DNA of 64,000 nt from Bacteriovoracaceae bacterium UBA6153 (GCA_002428265.1 DIUR01000023.1:248001-312000); one strand, 5' to 3'. Shown: positions 25,051-33,968, counted from the stretch's first letter. Numbers and translations: made by a program. The notes: generated by a model not told the origin, from the letters alone.

Positions 25051-26521
25051 GGATTCAAAAAATAATGGTGGGTTAGAGAGTATTTTTGTTCCCATCATTG
25101 AAGAAGCTACAGGCCTTATTGCTAAAGGAGTCGAAGGAGGGACTAAAAATTTTATAGAGTTTATAAAAAACGGTTTCAAGTTTAAAGAAGTAGAAAATCC
25201 TTATCTGCGCCTTAATACAAAAATGCTTCATAATAAGAGACAAATGGATGATGAAGATCATTTAGGATGGTCAGTTAATTATGACAGGCCATTTCATTTA
25301 AATAAAATCGATCCAACGAAACACGTCTTTTTGATTGGTGCAAGTGGATGGGGGAAAACGAATCTTTTAAATATCCTGATGGCCAATGCTCTAAAGAAAA
25401 ATCAGGGGATCATATTTATTGATCCCAAGGGTACAAAAGAGGCAATTAAGGATTTTAAAAAGCTTTGTCTTTATCATGGAAAACAATACTCCATCTTTTC
25501 TGAATTTGATCCAGAAGCACAAAGTTTTAATCCAATCGCCGACATGACTAATACTCAGCGAATTGCAATGATAATGAGAAGCTTTGATTGGGGAAATAAC
25601 TCACATGAGTACTACTTAACGGCCTCTTCAATTGCTTTAGAAGAAGCATTGGCAACACTGACAAAGGATGATGAGAAAAAAGAGATAGACCTTTTTGATG
25701 TTTATAACGAACTAAAGTCAAAACATAATAAAGAGGAAACCTCTGGTTTATTAGCTCAGTTCCAGCGTTTATTAAATTCAGACTTTGGCAAATGTTTTAG
25801 GAAAGGGCTGAAAAACGGAAGACCAAGCATGACCATGAAGAAGGCATGGTCAGATAGAACTTGTATTTATATTGGTTGCTCAACTCAAGGTTACTCTCAG
25901 ATCGCAAGAACTATCGGGAAAATGTTTGTTAGTGAGGCGATGAATTTATCTTATTGGATCGGAAGGACACATGATGATTCACATGAGGCCATGGCCAAGA
26001 GTATTGGCCTATTCATTGATGAGGCAGGATCAGTTTTATATCCAGACTTCATTGATCTAATCAACAAGTGTCGTGCAAGTGGAATCAATATCTATACAGC
26101 TGTTCAGTCTTACTCTGATATTGAAATGATCGGAGGTGGTGAAACTTTGATGAAACAGCTTTTTGAATCCTATTCAACTTGGCTTATTCAAAGACAAACC
26201 AATCCAGAAAACGCAGACAAGATCGCTTCTGCTTTTGGGACGTACCTTTCACAAAAGACGACAACCGCCACAGATCAAGGAAGTGATTCGGGGAGAGGAT
26301 CAATGCGAGAGGCATATGAATATTATTGTCACCCTGATTTGTTAAAATCAATAAACGTAGGGCAAACAATTCTTTTAAGTCACTCGCCAAAAGAGCACGC
26401 CATTATCAATGTGCGAGATTTTAGAAAATCAAAAATAGCTCAGTATAAAATGCCAGCTCTTAATTTTGCAGAACAGGATAAAACACGAACCCAAGTTCAC
26501 GGTGTATTAGGAGATCAGTAA
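25043..26521 (+). CDS. VirD4/TraD-type coupling ATPase
   Basis: The ATG at 25043 (GGGAG upstream) gives a 492-residue protein with Walker A GASGWGKTN (about 99-107), Walker B GLFIDEAGS (about 321-329) and the AVQSYSDIE motif, as in TraD/VirD4/TraG coupling proteins that bring relaxase-bound DNA to the T4SS channel. No N-terminal membrane helices are seen, so it resembles soluble T4CPs. The last base of the stop codon is the first base of the next start. Confidence 0.88.
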   Translation: MNKDSKNNGGLESIFVPIIEEATGLIAKGVEGGTKNFIEFIKNGFKFKEVENPYLRLNTKMLHNKRQMDDEDHLGWSVNYDRPFHLNKIDPTKHVFLIGASGWGKTNLLNILMANALKKNQGIIFIDPKGTKEAIKDFKKLCLYHGKQYSIFSEFDPEAQSFNPIADMTNTQRIAMIMRSFDWGNNSHEYYLTASSIALEEALATLTKDDEKKEIDLFDVYNELKSKHNKEETSGLLAQFQRLLNSDFGKCFRKGLKNGRPSMTMKKAWSDRTCIYIGCSTQGYSQIARTIGKMFVSEAMNLSYWIGRTHDDSHEAMAKSIGLFIDEAGSVLYPDFIDLINKCRASGINIYTAVQSYSDIEMIGGGETLMKQLFESYSTWLIQRQTNPENADKIASAFGTYLSQKTTTATDQGSDSGRGSMREAYEYYCHPDLLKSINVGQTILLSHSPKEHAIINVRDFRKSKIAQYKMPALNFAEQDKTRTQVHGVLGDQ

Positions 26522-27264
26522 TGAATGAACTTATGCTTGAGAGAAATCCAGAATTATTTGAAATTATCTCAAAGTGGAGATGTGTCACAACGGTAGATTT
26601 AAAAAAACTAGTTGCCGAAAATGAATCTTACTCGGCCTTTAGACAAAGAGTAGTTCGTTTAGAAAAAGGTGGATTACTAAAATCGATTCTCTATAAGGGT
26701 TTTAATAAGATTGTTTACCCTTCGACTGACCTAGTTCAAAAGCTAGGATTAAACAGTTTCAACGCAGACAATGTTCGTCATGATGCCGTTGTTTCATCTA
26801 TTTGCTCAGAACTTTTAAATCATAAAATCGTAAAAGAAGTAGAACTTCCACACGAATACAAAACGAAGTCCACTTGGCGATTTAAGTCAATCGAGCCAGA
26901 TGCAATAGTAACGCTAGAGAAAAATGGGAATGTAAATTACATGGCCGTCGAAGTTGAACTTTGGAGAAAAGATAAAAAAAGGATTTTTGAAAAGTTCACA
27001 GACTATGCCAAAGCAAAGGAATACAGCTACGTTTTTTATTTTTTTCAAAGTCAGTCGGCGTTTAATTCTTACAAAAAGAGGCTTGAAGAATATTTAGCAG
27101 ATTCAGATTTATTGCATCTTCACTTGGATTTAGAACAAAAAATTGTTTTGGTTTTCAATGCCACAATTTCGAAACGCTTAAGCAATTTATCTGAATCAGA
27201 AATTTTTTATAAAAAGCAGTTTAAAAAGTTCAAAGATTTACTGGGAGATAGAAGTGATTCCTAA
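26521..27264 (+). CDS. Replication-relaxation family protein (possible relaxase)
   Basis: The 247-residue protein starts with a winged-helix region (about 10-75) and continues with NVRHDAVVSSICSEL and EPDAIVTLEKNGNVNYMAVEVELWRKDKKR, the pattern of replication-relaxation proteins (PF13814), whose nuclease-like D...E.E residues are visible. These proteins are linked to plasmid or element DNA processing. No other relaxase is found, so it is the best candidate for nicking at oriT. A hairpin suited to oriT lies about 100 bases after it. Confidence 0.7.
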   Translation: MNELMLERNPELFEIISKWRCVTTVDLKKLVAENESYSAFRQRVVRLEKGGLLKSILYKGFNKIVYPSTDLVQKLGLNSFNADNVRHDAVVSSICSELLNHKIVKEVELPHEYKTKSTWRFKSIEPDAIVTLEKNGNVNYMAVEVELWRKDKKRIFEKFTDYAKAKEYSYVFYFFQSQSAFNSYKKRLEEYLADSDLLHLHLDLEQKIVLVFNATISKRLSNLSESEIFYKKQFKKFKDLLGDRSDS

Positions 27265-27360
27265 GAAGATTCCTGGTGTAATCCCTAAGGCAAACGTTTG
27301 TGACTCCTGTGATTTTGAGAGGGATCTATCCCCGCTGAATCATTCACATAAATTCAGGTA

Positions 27361-27412
27361 CCAAATTGACCACCCCCTCTCAACGTAGATATCGAGGAGG
27401 TGGTCAATTTGG
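27361..27412. other. Candidate oriT inverted repeat
   Basis: Arms 27361-27379 and 27394-27412 are 19 bases long with one mismatch (outer part CCAAATTGACCACC / GGTGGTCAATTTGG) and enclose a 14-base loop. It lies between the relaxation-protein gene and a small basic accessory protein, the usual place of an oriT. No T-run follows on either side, which argues against a terminator. Confidence 0.5.
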
Positions 27413-27433
27413 GAATATATGATGAATGAAGGC

Positions 27434-27598
27434 GGGGATAGAAGAGATAGAGATGAGTAAAGTAATTAAAGTATAAGTAGAGGTGGGTATGGATAGAGAG
27501 ATAGGTATAGGGAGAGAGGAGGAGGAAGGGGGAGAGAAAAAAAAGAGAGGTAGAGTAAAAAAAAGTGTAGAGGATAATAAAAATGTTTCGGAGACTTT
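27434..27598 (+). other. 165-base tract without any C on the + strand
   Basis: From 27434 to 27598 the + strand contains only A, G and T, dominated by purines in GAGA/GGAGG patterns. It begins 21 bases after the oriT-like hairpin and extends into the N-terminal coding part of the next gene, where it encodes a Glu/Lys/Gly/Arg-rich segment. Nothing comparable was noticed elsewhere in the window. Confidence 0.85.
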
Positions 27599-27893
27599 TG
27601 AAAATGTTGAGAAGAGCAAGTTTTTTATTGATGTGAGTAAGGAAATAGAAACAAGAGACTTAATAGGAAAACTACTTCAGGAAGCCAATAATAAAAACTT
27701 TGGTCGTGAAATTGTTTTACGAGACCTCATTGTCGCTTCAATTCCTAAGCTTACGAGTAAAGATATTGAACGCATTCAAGAAAGTGCCCTGACTGACATG
27801 GAAAAAATAGAGAGGTTACTCATTGAGCATAATGAGAAGAATAAAACCTCGCTGTCCTTAGGTGAATTTTTAGTTAAGAAGCTTAATGTTTAA
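27489..27893 (+). CDS. Small charged protein, possible mobilisation accessory factor
   Basis: The ATG at 27489 is used (a GTG at 27483 is an alternative). The 134-residue protein has a highly charged low-complexity start (EEEEGGEKKKRGRVKKS) and a helical C-terminal part (about 45-134). No family is recognised. Its place after the oriT-like hairpin and before SSB suggests an accessory DNA-binding role in mobilisation. The N-terminal codons come from the C-free tract, so the true start may lie further in. Confidence 0.55.
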   Translation: MDREIGIGREEEEGGEKKKRGRVKKSVEDNKNVSETFENVEKSKFFIDVSKEIETRDLIGKLLQEANNKNFGREIVLRDLIVASIPKLTSKDIERIQESALTDMEKIERLLIEHNEKNKTSLSLGEFLVKKLNV

Positions 27894-27906
27894 AAGGAGT
27901 GAGTGC

Positions 27907-28215
27907 ATGATTCAAAATGAAAACTTTGAGCTAATTTCAGGAAGACTAGGAATTGATCCCTATCTTGCCTACACCAAAAGAGGTGAGCCTGTTTGTGAAA
28001 TGTCTATTGGCATTAAGAATGAACAATCAAAAACCATTTGGAGAAAAATTGTTGTCTTTGGAAAACTTGCAGAACTTTGCTCTGTCCATTTAAGAAAAGG
28101 GAATGAGGTTTTTGTGCGAGGCCGTAAAGAGTTGAAACGATTCAAGGATCGTGAAGGAATTGAACGAGAGTACTTTGAAGTACTGGCAAATTCCATTGGG
28201 CAATCGTTACTTTAA
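27907..28215 (+). CDS. ssb: Single-stranded DNA-binding protein (OB fold)
   Basis: The ATG at 27907 follows AAAAGGAG and gives 102 residues. The OB-fold pattern is clear: SGRLGIDPYLAYTKRGEPVCEMSIGI, WRKIVVFGKLAELCSVHLRKGNEVFVRGRK, then a last strand. The acidic C-terminal tail of housekeeping SSB is missing, as in many element-encoded versions. It would protect transferred single strands of the element. Confidence 0.8.
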   Translation: MIQNENFELISGRLGIDPYLAYTKRGEPVCEMSIGIKNEQSKTIWRKIVVFGKLAELCSVHLRKGNEVFVRGRKELKRFKDREGIEREYFEVLANSIGQSLL

Positions 28216-28236
28216 ATGTTCTTACAGGGAGAGCGT

Positions 28237-28488
28237 ATGGGTAAAAAAACTATTACAGAAGCTAATAAATTAAGGTATGTTTCAAAGACAGAATCGAAAG
28301 ATTCTAGTGAGATCTTTAACAACTTAATATGGATGACGACGGAAGATGCCGCAAGATATCTTCGAAAATCAGCAGATGCAATTAGACATTTAGTTTATCG
28401 GGGAGACTTGAGAGCTAGAAAGTTTAAAAGGCGTTTGTATTTTAGAAGAGATGAGCTTGATGAGATGCTTGATTTAGCTGTTTATTAA
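28237..28488 (+). CDS. Excisionase-type HTH protein
   Basis: The ATG at 28237 (GGGAGAG upstream) gives 83 residues with an HTH_17 domain (MTTEDAARYLRKSADAIRHLVYRGDLRARKFKRRLYFRRDEL). This MerR-like excisionase fold is typical of Xis proteins. It lies 16 bases before the integrase gene and should direct excision of the element. Confidence 0.85.
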   Translation: MGKKTITEANKLRYVSKTESKDSSEIFNNLIWMTTEDAARYLRKSADAIRHLVYRGDLRARKFKRRLYFRRDELDEMLDLAVY

Positions 28489-28504
28489 ACAAACAGGAGA
28501 AATT

Positions 28505-29635
28505 ATGGCAATCAAGACTTATGAAAAAAATGGAAAAACCATGTATCGAGTTTATGTTTCACTTCATAGCACTGTTCAAAAAGTGCGTGTGCAGAAACTT
28601 AAAAGAGATATTACTTCAATGGCAGAAGCGAGACGAGAAGAGGGAAAGCTAATTAAAGTTTGTTATGAAGAAATAAGTAGAATCGAAGGCAAAGGCTATT
28701 TTTGGAAAGAAATTATTAATCGTTGGGTGGTTCACATGAGGAATCGAAAATGGGTTAAGAAGTATTCGCCAGAGCACCTTCACGACGTTGAGAATACTTT
28801 GTTTCTACATACCGAAGTGTGGCTTTTAAAAAGGACGGCAGATATATCACGAGCAGATGGCAGAAGACTTATTGATACCATGTTTAACTCAGGGCTAAGT
28901 TTATCGAGAATTAAAACTGTGAAAGGTTTTATTAATCATGTTTATACTTGGGGGATGGAAGAAGGTTTGATTGCGGACGTAAAAAATAGTCCTGTTCATG
29001 GTATGGAGCTTCCTAAAGAAGCTAAAAAAATGAAACCAATACTCACCACTGATGAGATTAAGCAATTAATGTACGAAGCGTTTCAACGAGATCATACATG
29101 GAAGCACGTTTGGGCTGTTGCAATTCTTACAGGGATGAGATCGGGTGAACTCCATGCTTTGAAGTGGAGTGATATTGATTTCGACAACAATCTGATAAGG
29201 ATAACTAAATCTTTTAGCCAACGATTAGGTGCAATTAAAGCGACTAAAAATTCAGATTGGAGAAATGGTCACATTTCATCTGATCTAAAAGACGTCTTGA
29301 TTGAATTAAAAAATATCAGAGGTAACGAAGAATTTGTTCTTCCACGGTTGTCAGGATGGGATCACGGAATGGCTGGTGAAATTCTAAGAACCTTCTTAAG
29401 AAGTTTCGGAATTGAAAAATACGTCAACTTTCATACGCTACGAGCTTGTTTTGCAACTCATGTTTTGGCATCAGGAGCAGAGCCTACGCAGGTAATGAAG
29501 ATGGGGGGCTGGGCCGATTTTAAGACCTTTCAGATCTATATCCGCATGGCGGGGGTAGATGTTAAAGGGGTTACGGATAACTTTAGGGTTATGCCTACGG
29601 TTGTTGGGTCTGAGAATGTGCTGAAAATACGTTAA
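28505..29635 (+). CDS. int: Tyrosine recombinase / integrase
   Basis: The 376-residue protein has an N-terminal arm and SAM-like domain and a catalytic domain with the Arg in TGMRSGELHALKW (about 211), HTLRACFATH (about 309-318) and the nucleophile Tyr in FQIYIRMAG (about 345). It is the last gene of the conjugation operon. The attachment site could not be identified: no tRNA gene is near, and no direct repeat was found by eye. Confidence 0.92.
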   Translation: MAIKTYEKNGKTMYRVYVSLHSTVQKVRVQKLKRDITSMAEARREEGKLIKVCYEEISRIEGKGYFWKEIINRWVVHMRNRKWVKKYSPEHLHDVENTLFLHTEVWLLKRTADISRADGRRLIDTMFNSGLSLSRIKTVKGFINHVYTWGMEEGLIADVKNSPVHGMELPKEAKKMKPILTTDEIKQLMYEAFQRDHTWKHVWAVAILTGMRSGELHALKWSDIDFDNNLIRITKSFSQRLGAIKATKNSDWRNGHISSDLKDVLIELKNIRGNEEFVLPRLSGWDHGMAGEILRTFLRSFGIEKYVNFHTLRACFATHVLASGAEPTQVMKMGGWADFKTFQIYIRMAGVDVKGVTDNFRVMPTVVGSENVLKIR

Positions 29636-29640
29636 AAAGA

Positions 29641-29672
29641 TAGGTGGATAGGTTATTCTATCCACCTATTTT
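29641..29672 (+). terminator. Intrinsic terminator after the integrase gene
   Basis: TAGGTGGATAG (29641-29651) and CTATCCACCTA (29658-29668) form a perfect 11-bp stem with a 6-nt loop, followed by TTTTC. It ends the conjugation-integration operon. Confidence 0.8.
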
Positions 29673-29770
29673 CTTCAAGTTTTCAGTATGTTATGATGGT
29701 TATGGTTATTTTTTCACGGTTTTTATTAATACGAGCTAGGAATGATATTATGTCAGTAGAGAGAAAAATT

Positions 29771-30022
29771 ATGAGTACACAAACTATTCACATCACTGAA
29801 GAAGAGAAAAAGGCTGCTATGGCTATTTTTATGGCCACACCTGTTGTCTCAACTGAAGATACATTGCTAGAATATCGCAATACTCTTAATCAATATTGTG
29901 AAAAATTTGAAATCACCAGCTATAAAGAATTAGTCAAAAAAGCAGATGAGCTTGAATTTGGCTCAAATATTAGTCTAGAAATTCTAGAAAAATATTCATT
30001 CATCGAAAGAAATCAAGCGTAA
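29771..30022 (+). CDS. Putative antitoxin partner of the TumE-like gene
   Basis: From the ATG at 29771 (GAGAG upstream; 29750 is an alternative) the protein has 83 residues. It is helical, acidic and without signal peptide. It lies 9 bases before the TumE-like gene, as expected for an antitoxin. Family not recognised; the assignment depends on the neighbour. Confidence 0.45.
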   Translation: MSTQTIHITEEEKKAAMAIFMATPVVSTEDTLLEYRNTLNQYCEKFEITSYKELVKKADELEFGSNISLEILEKYSFIERNQA

Positions 30023-30031
30023 GGTTTCCCA

Positions 30032-30565
30032 ATGGGAACAAAACATGGCATTTGGTTTGATTTATCAACACACATTGCAATTCACAAAAAAGTAATTCAG
30101 GATTTTAATTGGCTGATTTCTTCTGGCCAACATGAGTACACAATAACTCGTTTTAAAGATAAAAAAGACTACGAAATTTTAAAGTTTTCAATAGAGTTCG
30201 AAACAACAAATGGTTTTGATGTAAAAATCACAAAAGAAACTCGTATTTCAAAAGATGATAGTTCTTTAGCAATGACTTCAGATTTTAGTTATAACTGCTT
30301 AAGTAAGAACGATAGTTCACATTTGAGATATCATAATCGCCATGATGAAGATTACTTAGTTGAAGTGCCTTGGCACAATAAACCACATAGACATTCGTTC
30401 GATGGAACGACGCAAAGGATTAGTGTTTATTCGCATGATCACAGACCTGAAAAACATAAGTTTAAAAAATATAAATGGAAAGGTTATCAGGTTGAATTAA
30501 AGTTTTTAGATCAAGAAGATTGGCCATTTGTAAAAGAATTCCTCGAAGAGGTTTCCCATTTATAG
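30032..30565 (+). CDS. TumE/DUF6516-like putative toxin
   Basis: The 177-residue protein contains VEVPWHNKPHRHSFDGTTQRISVYSHDHRPE, which resembles the D-N-xPHH...H.H core of the TumE/DUF6516 toxins of type II toxin-antitoxin systems. It is longer than most members. The gene follows a short acidic protein gene closely and lies just outside the integrase, a common position for an element-stabilising pair. It may instead be chromosomal. Confidence 0.45.
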   Translation: MGTKHGIWFDLSTHIAIHKKVIQDFNWLISSGQHEYTITRFKDKKDYEILKFSIEFETTNGFDVKITKETRISKDDSSLAMTSDFSYNCLSKNDSSHLRYHNRHDEDYLVEVPWHNKPHRHSFDGTTQRISVYSHDHRPEKHKFKKYKWKGYQVELKFLDQEDWPFVKEFLEEVSHL

Positions 30566-30639
30566 TTGAAAATGACTAGAAGTGACTCAAGTAAGCAAAA
30601 AGTTTTACATTAATAAATTAAGTGGTTAAAATTAAATGA

Positions 30640-30661
30640 GGTGGGACGAATCCACCATTTT
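30640..30661 (+). terminator. Weak terminator-like hairpin
   Basis: GGTGG (30640-30644) and CCACC (30652-30656) with a 7-nt loop are followed by ATTTT. The stem is short, so the call is weak. Confidence 0.3.
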
Positions 30662-30817
30662 CAAGTATCTATCTAATCATCTGTTCTATATTGAAAATCA
30701 TCACATAGAGATATCCCGTCATCCTGGGATAGTTGGTACTTTTTATAGAGCTAAGAAAGTTAAGGAGAAACATTTTTGAGTCGTGATATAAGTAGTTTTT
30801 TAATCCAAGAGGTTATT

Positions 30818-31204
30818 ATGAAGTTTATTTTTGTTTTTCTTATGATGGCCTTTACTTGTTCAGCCTTTGCCATTGATCAACAAGCGCTTTCAAAATTCAT
30901 TTCGAGCAACTATCAGGAAATGATTGATGAGCAAGCATCAGGAAATTACAATTCTACAGTTAGTGTGACTTATATCGTTCAAATTGCTACAGGCTCAGAG
31001 ACGTTACCTGTACTATTTCTTCCACAAATACAAATTGAAGTTCCATTCAAAATGCAAGATTGCTCAGAGAGTAGTGAAGGGCTGACATGCAATCTAGCAG
31101 CACAAATTATTAGATGGTATGAAATATACAGCCCTGTATATGGTCAATTCCAGATTAATCTTGAGTTGGGTACCTCGGAAAAAACAATATTTTTTAGCTT
31201 TTAA
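30818..31204 (+). CDS. Small exported protein, unknown function
   Basis: The start is set at the ATG at 30818, where a signal peptide begins (MKFIFVFLMMAFTCSAFA); earlier in-frame codons would put a charged segment before it. The mature protein of about 110 residues has two Cys (DCSES, LTCNL) and beta-rich sequence. No family is recognised. Confidence 0.55.
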   Translation: MKFIFVFLMMAFTCSAFAIDQQALSKFISSNYQEMIDEQASGNYNSTVSVTYIVQIATGSETLPVLFLPQIQIEVPFKMQDCSESSEGLTCNLAAQIIRWYEIYSPVYGQFQINLELGTSEKTIFFSF

Positions 31205-31369
31205 GGGCCACGGATAATCCTTTGGCCTTAGTTCATATGTATTACCCTCAATCCTTAGCCAGTTCAAACTCAAATCTACCACATTTGATAGTTGATCAAT
31301 TTGATATTTAAAGTAAGCGATGAATAACCCGAATTGGTAAATATACTAATTCGAGGCTTGGGGAAATTT

Positions 31370-32863
31370 ATGCGTAAATTTTTTTATTCTTTTTTATTTC
31401 TCGTTATAATGACTATTCCAATTTTTTATTACTATGAACCAATTGCTCTTTGGACATTGTTGTTAAGTTGCCCGATCCTTTACATCGGATTGAGAGATGT
31501 ATTGCAAAATACACATGCCATTCGAAAAAATTTTCCAATCATTGGAAATTTTCGTTATCTTTTTGAAGAAATACGCCCGGAGATTAATCAGTATTTTGTT
31601 GAATCAAATACAGACGGAAGACCTTTCAGTCGTGAGCAAAGATCGATTGTTTATCAAAGAGCAAAAAAACAAATCGATTCAATCCCTTTTGGAACTCAAC
31701 AAAATGTTTATGCAGATGGATATGAATATCTGACTCACTCAATTTATCCAACACACGTGAACGCTGACACTTTAAGAGTTACGTTTGGTAGTGATCTTTG
31801 CAAGCAACCTTATTCAGCATCCATTTTTAATATCTCAGCGATGAGTTACGGCTCACTTTCTAAAAGTGCTGTTCTTGCTTTGAATGGTGGAGCTAGAGAT
31901 GGTGGTTTTGCACATAATACAGGTGAGGGAGGCTTATCTCCTTATCACCTTGAACCAGGTGGAGACATCATCTGGCAAATCGGTACAGGTTATTTCGGAT
32001 GCCGTGCGAAGAATGGTGGATTTGATCCAGAGCTTTTCAAAGTGAACTCAGCTCTACCACAAGTGAAAATGATCGAATTAAAAATTTCCCAAGGAGCAAA
32101 ACCGGGGCATGGTGGTATTTTACCTGCGGCCAAGGTTACAGAAGAAATTTCTAAAATTAGAAATGTTCCAATGGGCAAGGATGTTTTATCTCCGCCAGGA
32201 CATAGTACATTTCATGATCCAGATTCGATGATGATCTTTATTCATAAATTACGCGAACTCTCGGGTGGAAAACCCGTTGGTATAAAATTATGTATTGGTT
32301 ATCATCAGGAGTTTGAAGATTTAATTTCTAGCATGTTGAAATTAAAACTTTATCCGGATTTTATTGTTGTCGATGGTGCTGAAGGTGGAACTGGTGCAGC
32401 CCCGTTAGAATTTACAAATTATATGGGTACACCTGGTAAAGATGCATTAATTTTTGTTGTTAATAAATTAAAAGAAGCAGGATTAAAAGATCAGATTAAA
32501 GTTATCTCAACAGGAAAAATAACAACGGCATTCGATATCATCAGATTGCTATGCTTAGGTGCTGATGCAACTTATGCTGCGAGATCAATGCTTCTTTCAT
32601 TAGGATGTATTCAGGCCCTTCGATGCAATACGAATCAATGCCCGACAGGAATTGCAACTCAGGACAAAGCACTTATGAAAGGACTGCACGTTACAAGTAA
32701 GCGTGTGCGAGTTAAGAATTTTCATAACGAAACTGTTAAGGTTGTGGCCGAAATGTTAGGAGCGATGGGGTTAAAGAGTCATACGGAATTAAATCGTTCG
32801 CATCTTATAAAACGTATTCATGATACCGATATAAAATCTTATGAAGACGTAAAGGCCTTATAA
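31370..32863 (+). CDS. Membrane-anchored FMN-binding glutamate synthase-family protein
   Basis: The ATG at 31370 gives 497 residues. Two hydrophobic helices (about 4-44) precede a TIM-barrel of the GltB/Glu_synthase type: ISAMSYGSLSKSAVLALNGGA, HNTGEGGLSPYH, VVDGAEGGTGAAPLEF and the Cys cluster LGCIQALRCNTNQCPTGIATQ, which binds a 3Fe-4S cluster in glutamate synthases. The amidotransferase domain is absent. Such stand-alone proteins (YerD-like) bind FMN and a cluster; their reaction is not well defined. Confidence 0.88.
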   Translation: MRKFFYSFLFLVIMTIPIFYYYEPIALWTLLLSCPILYIGLRDVLQNTHAIRKNFPIIGNFRYLFEEIRPEINQYFVESNTDGRPFSREQRSIVYQRAKKQIDSIPFGTQQNVYADGYEYLTHSIYPTHVNADTLRVTFGSDLCKQPYSASIFNISAMSYGSLSKSAVLALNGGARDGGFAHNTGEGGLSPYHLEPGGDIIWQIGTGYFGCRAKNGGFDPELFKVNSALPQVKMIELKISQGAKPGHGGILPAAKVTEEISKIRNVPMGKDVLSPPGHSTFHDPDSMMIFIHKLRELSGGKPVGIKLCIGYHQEFEDLISSMLKLKLYPDFIVVDGAEGGTGAAPLEFTNYMGTPGKDALIFVVNKLKEAGLKDQIKVISTGKITTAFDIIRLLCLGADATYAARSMLLSLGCIQALRCNTNQCPTGIATQDKALMKGLHVTSKRVRVKNFHNETVKVVAEMLGAMGLKSHTELNRSHLIKRIHDTDIKSYEDVKAL

Positions 32864-32968
32864 GGTTCTGTTTATAAACCTAAAGGACTCGTTTAAACTA
32901 AACTTTTGATTTTTTCATGGAGAACTTAATTATCTTGATGTTATCTTTGAGTCTTCTGGTGACAGATT

Positions 32969-33268
32969 TTATTTTTTCGTCACAGTCTCTTCTCTGAGAA
33001 CTAATTTTGAAATGAAAAAAACAACAAAAGCGACAATAATGAAATCAACAAATGTACCTAATACTTTTCCGTAAAAAATACCGTTGTAACTTAGTTTTCT
33101 TACATCGTCGACATTGGCAGCTTGGAGCGCAGGTTGGAAAACAAGAGGCATAAGTAAATCATTAACAAGACTACTGATAAGGTCATTGAGTTTTCCTCCA
33201 ATGACAACAGCAATGGCCAGACCGATTACACTATATGCTTTTAGAAAATTATAAAATTCTTTTACCAT
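32969..33268 (-). CDS. mscL: MscL-family mechanosensitive channel, divergent
   Basis: The 99-residue protein has a MscL layout: a short amphipathic start (MVKEFYNFLKAYSVIGLAIAV), helix 1 with VIGGKLNDLISSLVNDLLMPLV, a periplasmic loop and helix 2 (VDFIIVAFVVFFIS). MscL releases solutes on hypo-osmotic shock. Compared with usual MscL it is shorter (about 130 residues is typical) and lacks the long cytoplasmic helix. Confidence 0.75.
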   Translation of the reverse strand: MVKEFYNFLKAYSVIGLAIAVVIGGKLNDLISSLVNDLLMPLVFQPALQAANVDDVRKLSYNGIFYGKVLGTFVDFIIVAFVVFFISKLVLREETVTKK

Positions 33269-33350
33269 AATGAATCTCCTTAGAATAAATTGAATTTATT
33301 TCTAACATTGCTTTGGCAGTTAATCCAAAAAATAATTTAAAAATTATTCA

Positions 33351-33968
33351 TTAAGATTCATTACCTATGTCGGCAATCGGAAGTTTCCAACCACGTCGTA
33401 TGGCCATGAAACGAATAGCGAAGCATGTAAATGCACCAATGATGGACATCGTAGCTGGATGAAAGTTTAATTCGTATCCTGCCACAACGATAAATGAACC
33501 TGCGAGCGCTGCAACAGCGTAAAGTTCTGCCCGTAAGACAGTGGGGATTTCATTAATAAGCAAATCTCTCACGATTCCTCCTCCAATTCCAGTCAACATT
33601 CCAAGCAAGGCAGCTGCCAGTGGATTGAGCCCAAATGTAAGCGCTTTTTGGGTACCTGTTACTGCAAAAAGTGCAAGGCCAGCACCATCGAATATGAGAA
33701 TAAAATTTTTATGGCGGTGAATAAATGAAGAGTAAAAAAATATGACTAGCCCAGCAAACATTGAGACTACGATATACATCCAGTTACTGATGGCCCCGGG
33801 AGGAACGGCACCAATCAAGATATCGCGGGTAATTCCGCCGGCATTTCCGGCTGCAAATGAAATCACCAGCACGCCAAAAAGGTCGAGGCGTTTTTTTATT
33901 CCAGCAATGGCCCCACTGAGAGCAAAGACAAATGTTCCAACAAGATCGAGAATAAGAAGAGTTGTCAT
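33351..33968 (-). CDS. TRIC/UPF0126 cation channel-like protein
   Basis: The 205-residue protein has two repeats of three helices with GT.xFALSGAIAG, AAGNAGGITRDIL and GMLTGIGGGIVRDLL, typical of the bacterial TRIC/YicG family. Members form monovalent cation channels in the inner membrane. It lies next to mscL on the same strand. Confidence 0.88.
   Translation of the reverse strand: MTTLLILDLVGTFVFALSGAIAGIKKRLDLFGVLVISFAAGNAGGITRDILIGAVPPGAISNWMYIVVSMFAGLVIFFYSSFIHRHKNFILIFDGAGLALFAVTGTQKALTFGLNPLAAALLGMLTGIGGGIVRDLLINEIPTVLRAELYAVAALAGSFIVVAGYELNFHPATMSIIGAFTCFAIRFMAIRRGWKLPIADIGNES

Noticed and set aside
27404..27619. Minus-strand frame over the C-free tract
   Set aside because: The Ser/Leu/Pro/Ile-only composition reflects the pyrimidine-rich strand and no start signal is present.
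14984..29770. Attachment-site direct repeats or a tRNA target for the integrase
   Set aside because: I compared both flanks by eye and found only a weak partial match (TCACGG near 29714) and no tRNA, so no att site is called.
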